IMG/VR virus record: IMGVR_UViG_3300030117_006636
Span: 4,737 to 32,014 of that record
DNA from: a virus
Strand: one strand, 5' to 3'
Length of the DNA: 27,278 nucleotides
Position numbers and translations under genes: made by a program. This document shows, in pieces, positions 25,243 to 27,278 of the stretch; the first letter of the stretch is position 1; every line of letters starts with the position of its first letter. The notes under the pieces are model-generated. The model was not told the DNA's origin and did no database searches. It saw only the letters and a list, made by a program, of their open reading frames with translations.

Positions 25243-27165
25243 TTATCCTCTTGTCAATACTCCGTTTGAATAACTCGATGTAACTTTATATCCAACACCA
25301 GATATCTGTTCACCAGACGTAATAGTGTCTTTAACCATATTTATGGTGCTATCACCGACAGCAAATATAAGATAAAGGTCTTTCAAACTTAAAATGTCAT
25401 TTGATTCTGGGAATGCCTGTATCTCTATAATATTATTAGATTTTTCAGTTGATGTTATATTAATAGTATTCAAAATTATTTCACCGTGTATATAATCAAC
25501 AACTCCAGCGGATGATAATACAAGTTGATCTCCATCTTCCTTAACAATAGCCAATACTCCTTTTCCACTTCCATCTAAACTACCACTAAGAGTTTTATTA
25601 GGTATATCTGTGAAATAAACAGTGTCAGTTTGATTTTGAATTGTAAATCCCGTGCTTTTAATATTTCTTCCTGCAGGATTTATGTGAAATCTATTACCAT
25701 AACACAATTCATACTGTGCAAATGAGTTTATGAGTGCTTTTAAATTTCTTCTTATAATAACACGACTTATGTTTGATGATATTGCATTATCAATGTTATC
25801 AATTACATTTAAAACTCTACTGTATTTAAATCTGCCTCCAAATTTATTAAGATCAGTTGACTTACTATAGGTTGTCAATCCATTTATAATATTAGTTTTT
25901 AAATTAGATACTGTTGATATTTTAGATGGATCGTAATATACAAATGATTCAAGTTCAACATATAATAACTTAAGATCTAAGATTTTTTGATTAATACCAG
26001 TTAATGAATAACTTTTTAACTTTGATAAAATTTGTGTCTTATCAAAGTCTGATACAAATTCACCATTTTTTGGTTTGATTGTAATTGAAACTGTTCCAAA
26101 TTCAGGTGGATCAAGTTCCTCACCACCAACAACAGAAACAGATTCAGTGTTTGGATAGATTGTTTGTATTATCGACTCATAATCCCTTGCTGTAACGGCT
26201 CTGTACTGCGATGAATAGAGTCTAGGTGCAAAATACTTAATTGAATCAATTGACTCAATATTACCCCCATTAGATGCTGATGAGACAGTCGTGATAGTAG
26301 GTGTAGTTGATGGTAATTGAACTTGATTTGAAGATGATACAACACTACCTGCATAACTAAACGATGATGGTCCGTTACCCTCTACACCATCTGTGACAAT
26401 GTAAGAAACAGTGATTACAGCATCATTTTCAATTTTTTTACCAAAAATCCCATCACCAAAAAGAAGTTCATATCTCTCATCAGTGACCTCTTGTATTAAG
26501 TACACTTCAGAAGTATCTGTTATGTTTAATATATTATCAACTTTACTATATTCTTTCTCACTATTATCAGAGACACCACTTACTTTAACGACTATAGTAG
26601 AAGTATCAATAAACGAATTTTCAAGTATAAACCTTTGATCAAGTGACCCATCAACTGTAAATGTTTTTGTCAAGTATGTTCCTTGATAAACAACTATATT
26701 TTCAAAAGATGAGGTGCTTGAAACTATATTACCTGCATTATCAGTCAATTGACTTGTAACTGTGGTTATTGACTCTGGAATTGAAAAAACATAAGAGGTA
26801 TCATTATTTGTGCCTACACAAACTAATCCTGCTTGTAAAGTTAGTGTTGGTGTGTTTCCACTTGTAGTAACATCAAAAGATACAGTTGCTTGAGCAGCAG
26901 TTCTTGATCTTGGTACATATCCAACGTTTCGAGCAAGTGAAACAACATTTTCTCTGACTGTAGCAGAGTCTAAAAACGACTCATTTACAATCATGTTAGA
27001 GTTAAATGCTGTAATATACGTATTATATGCTAAAGTATCGATTAAAACTGAAAAATTTGACCCTTCAAAGTCAAAATCAGTAAAATCTGAGTTTGCACGT
27101 ATATAATCCTTGATTGAAGTCTTGATTTGGTCAAAATCGAGGTTTGTAAACTTGGTAAAAGGCAT
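25243..27165 (-). CDS. 6: baseplate wedge protein gp6 (baseplate J-like)
   Basis: This 640-residue protein is close to the 660 of T4 gp6. It begins MPFTKFTNLDFDQIKTSIKD and continues with DFDFEGSNFSVLIDTLAYNT and NMIVNESFLDSATVRENVVS. LARNVGYVPRSRTAAQA follows: the helical N-terminal domain of gp6/baseplate J proteins. Near residue 225-240 is YELLFGDGIFGKKI, the usual core motif. At about 310-335 is APRLYSSQYRAVTARDYESI, followed by the beta/alpha C-terminal region with TVSITIKPKNG and ELCYGNRFHI. gp6 dimers tie neighbouring wedges into the iris ring around the baseplate hub. It begins directly after the gp25 stop (TAA then ATG) and ends 1 nt before the giant gene, so gp25, gp6 and the giant are probably co-transcribed. 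No strong Shine-Dalgarno is visible, so coupling to gp25 is likely. Confidence 0.95.
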   Translation of the reverse strand: MPFTKFTNLDFDQIKTSIKDYIRANSDFTDFDFEGSNFSVLIDTLAYNTYITAFNSNMIVNESFLDSATVRENVVSLARNVGYVPRSRTAAQATVSFDVTTSGNTPTLTLQAGLVCVGTNNDTSYVFSIPESITTVTSQLTDNAGNIVSSTSSFENIVVYQGTYLTKTFTVDGSLDQRFILENSFIDTSTIVVKVSGVSDNSEKEYSKVDNILNITDTSEVYLIQEVTDERYELLFGDGIFGKKIENDAVITVSYIVTDGVEGNGPSSFSYAGSVVSSSNQVQLPSTTPTITTVSSASNGGNIESIDSIKYFAPRLYSSQYRAVTARDYESIIQTIYPNTESVSVVGGEELDPPEFGTVSITIKPKNGEFVSDFDKTQILSKLKSYSLTGINQKILDLKLLYVELESFVYYDPSKISTVSNLKTNIINGLTTYSKSTDLNKFGGRFKYSRVLNVIDNIDNAISSNISRVIIRRNLKALINSFAQYELCYGNRFHINPAGRNIKSTGFTIQNQTDTVYFTDIPNKTLSGSLDGSGKGVLAIVKEDGDQLVLSSAGVVDYIHGEIILNTINITSTEKSNNIIEIQAFPESNDILSLKDLYLIFAVGDSTINMVKDTITSGEQISGVGYKVTSSYSNGVLTRG

Positions 27166-27278
27166 TTATCTTGTTGCTTCGAGCATGAATGTGAATTCTT
27201 GTGTTGGAATTTCTTGTCCAATAATATCAAAGAACACTGTAACCTCAAATTCGTTCAAATCTGGTCTAGGTTCAACCT
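27166..27278 (-). CDS. 25: gp25-like baseplate wedge protein, C-terminal fragment at the right edge
   Basis: Only one minus-strand frame is open to the window edge. It gives about 36 residues: VEPRPDLNEFEVTVFFDIIG, then QEIPTQEFTFMLEATR and a TAA at 27166-27168. The 'VEP..D.N...V.V.f.I.GQ.iPtQ..tF.LE.TR' ending is what I know from gp25-type wedge proteins of marine T4-like phages (lysozyme-like fold family without lytic activity). gp25 binds the gp6/gp53 wedge core and nucleates the sheath. Its stop codon abuts the gp6 ATG with no gap, as expected for co-translated wedge genes. The body and start lie beyond the window. Identification from so short a fragment rests mainly on the motif plus gene order. 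Confidence 0.75.
   Translation of the reverse strand, partial: VEPRPDLNEFEVTVFFDIIGQEIPTQEFTFMLEATR

Noticed and set aside
25330-25345. CATAAATA on the minus strand inside gp6 as a third late promoter
   Set aside because: It departs from TATAAATA at the first base, lies inside a coding region, and is about 90 nt from the next start. AT-rich DNA gives such near matches by chance.
26169-26354. Minus-strand 61-codon frame within gp6, and a similar 68-codon frame at 27042-27248
   Set aside because: Out-of-frame readings of gp6 and of the gp25/gp6 junction. Both lie within confidently identified genes and have Gln/His/Leu-rich shadow composition.

Overview
This window reads as the baseplate and neck segment of the late structural gene cluster of a T4-like marine myovirus. 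It is AT-rich and all supported genes lie on the minus strand, so transcription runs from high to low coordinates. Genes abut or overlap by a few bases, and no gap exceeds about 50 nt. I see no tRNA, insertion sequence, integrase, CRISPR array or metabolic gene. Low G+C, T4-type core genes, and giant modular tail proteins rich in G-[IL]-G-T-T turns suggest a cyanophage (Prochlorococcus/Synechococcus) or pelagiphage-type myovirus. The sequence alone does not say which.

In transcription order (right to left): the C-terminal tail of a gp25-like baseplate wedge protein (27166-27278, cut by the edge); gp6, the baseplate wedge protein (25243-27165); a giant 4,232-residue virion protein in the T4 gp7 position (12543-25241); gp8, the baseplate wedge protein (10960-12516), with a late promoter just upstream; and a 2,499-residue DUF4815-type virion protein (3457-10956). 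Then come a 64-residue conserved small protein (3263-3457), a second late promoter, a 112-residue beta-sandwich-like protein (2874-3212), a 75-residue fibre-like protein (2647-2874), a 538-residue fibre-like protein (1029-2645), a 74-residue coiled-coil protein (801-1025), and the N-terminal 273 residues of neck protein gp13 (1-820, cut by the edge).

The order 25-6-(7)-8-...-13 follows the T4 baseplate/neck block. T4 genes 9-12 and wac are not recognisable and are replaced by the DUF4815 giant plus a set of small fibre or adhesin-like genes. gp25, gp6, the gp7-position protein and gp8 would build the baseplate wedge. The DUF4815 protein and the fibre-like proteins probably form the periphery and host-contacting parts. 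gp13 completes the head-tail neck.

The main interest is architectural. The two giants and gp8 appear to be assembled from the same few short beta-rich modules used many times. The 4,232-residue protein carries a degenerate YHYH-type domain in its middle. The 2,499-residue protein has a Gly-rich tract followed by a very basic Ala/Lys segment. Two exact TATAAATA late-promoter boxes split the cluster. The two fibre-like genes end in the same Gly-Gly-[Ser/Thr]-Phe tail, whose Gly codons provide the Shine-Dalgarno sequence of the next gene. I find no defence, anti-defence or other discrete new system.
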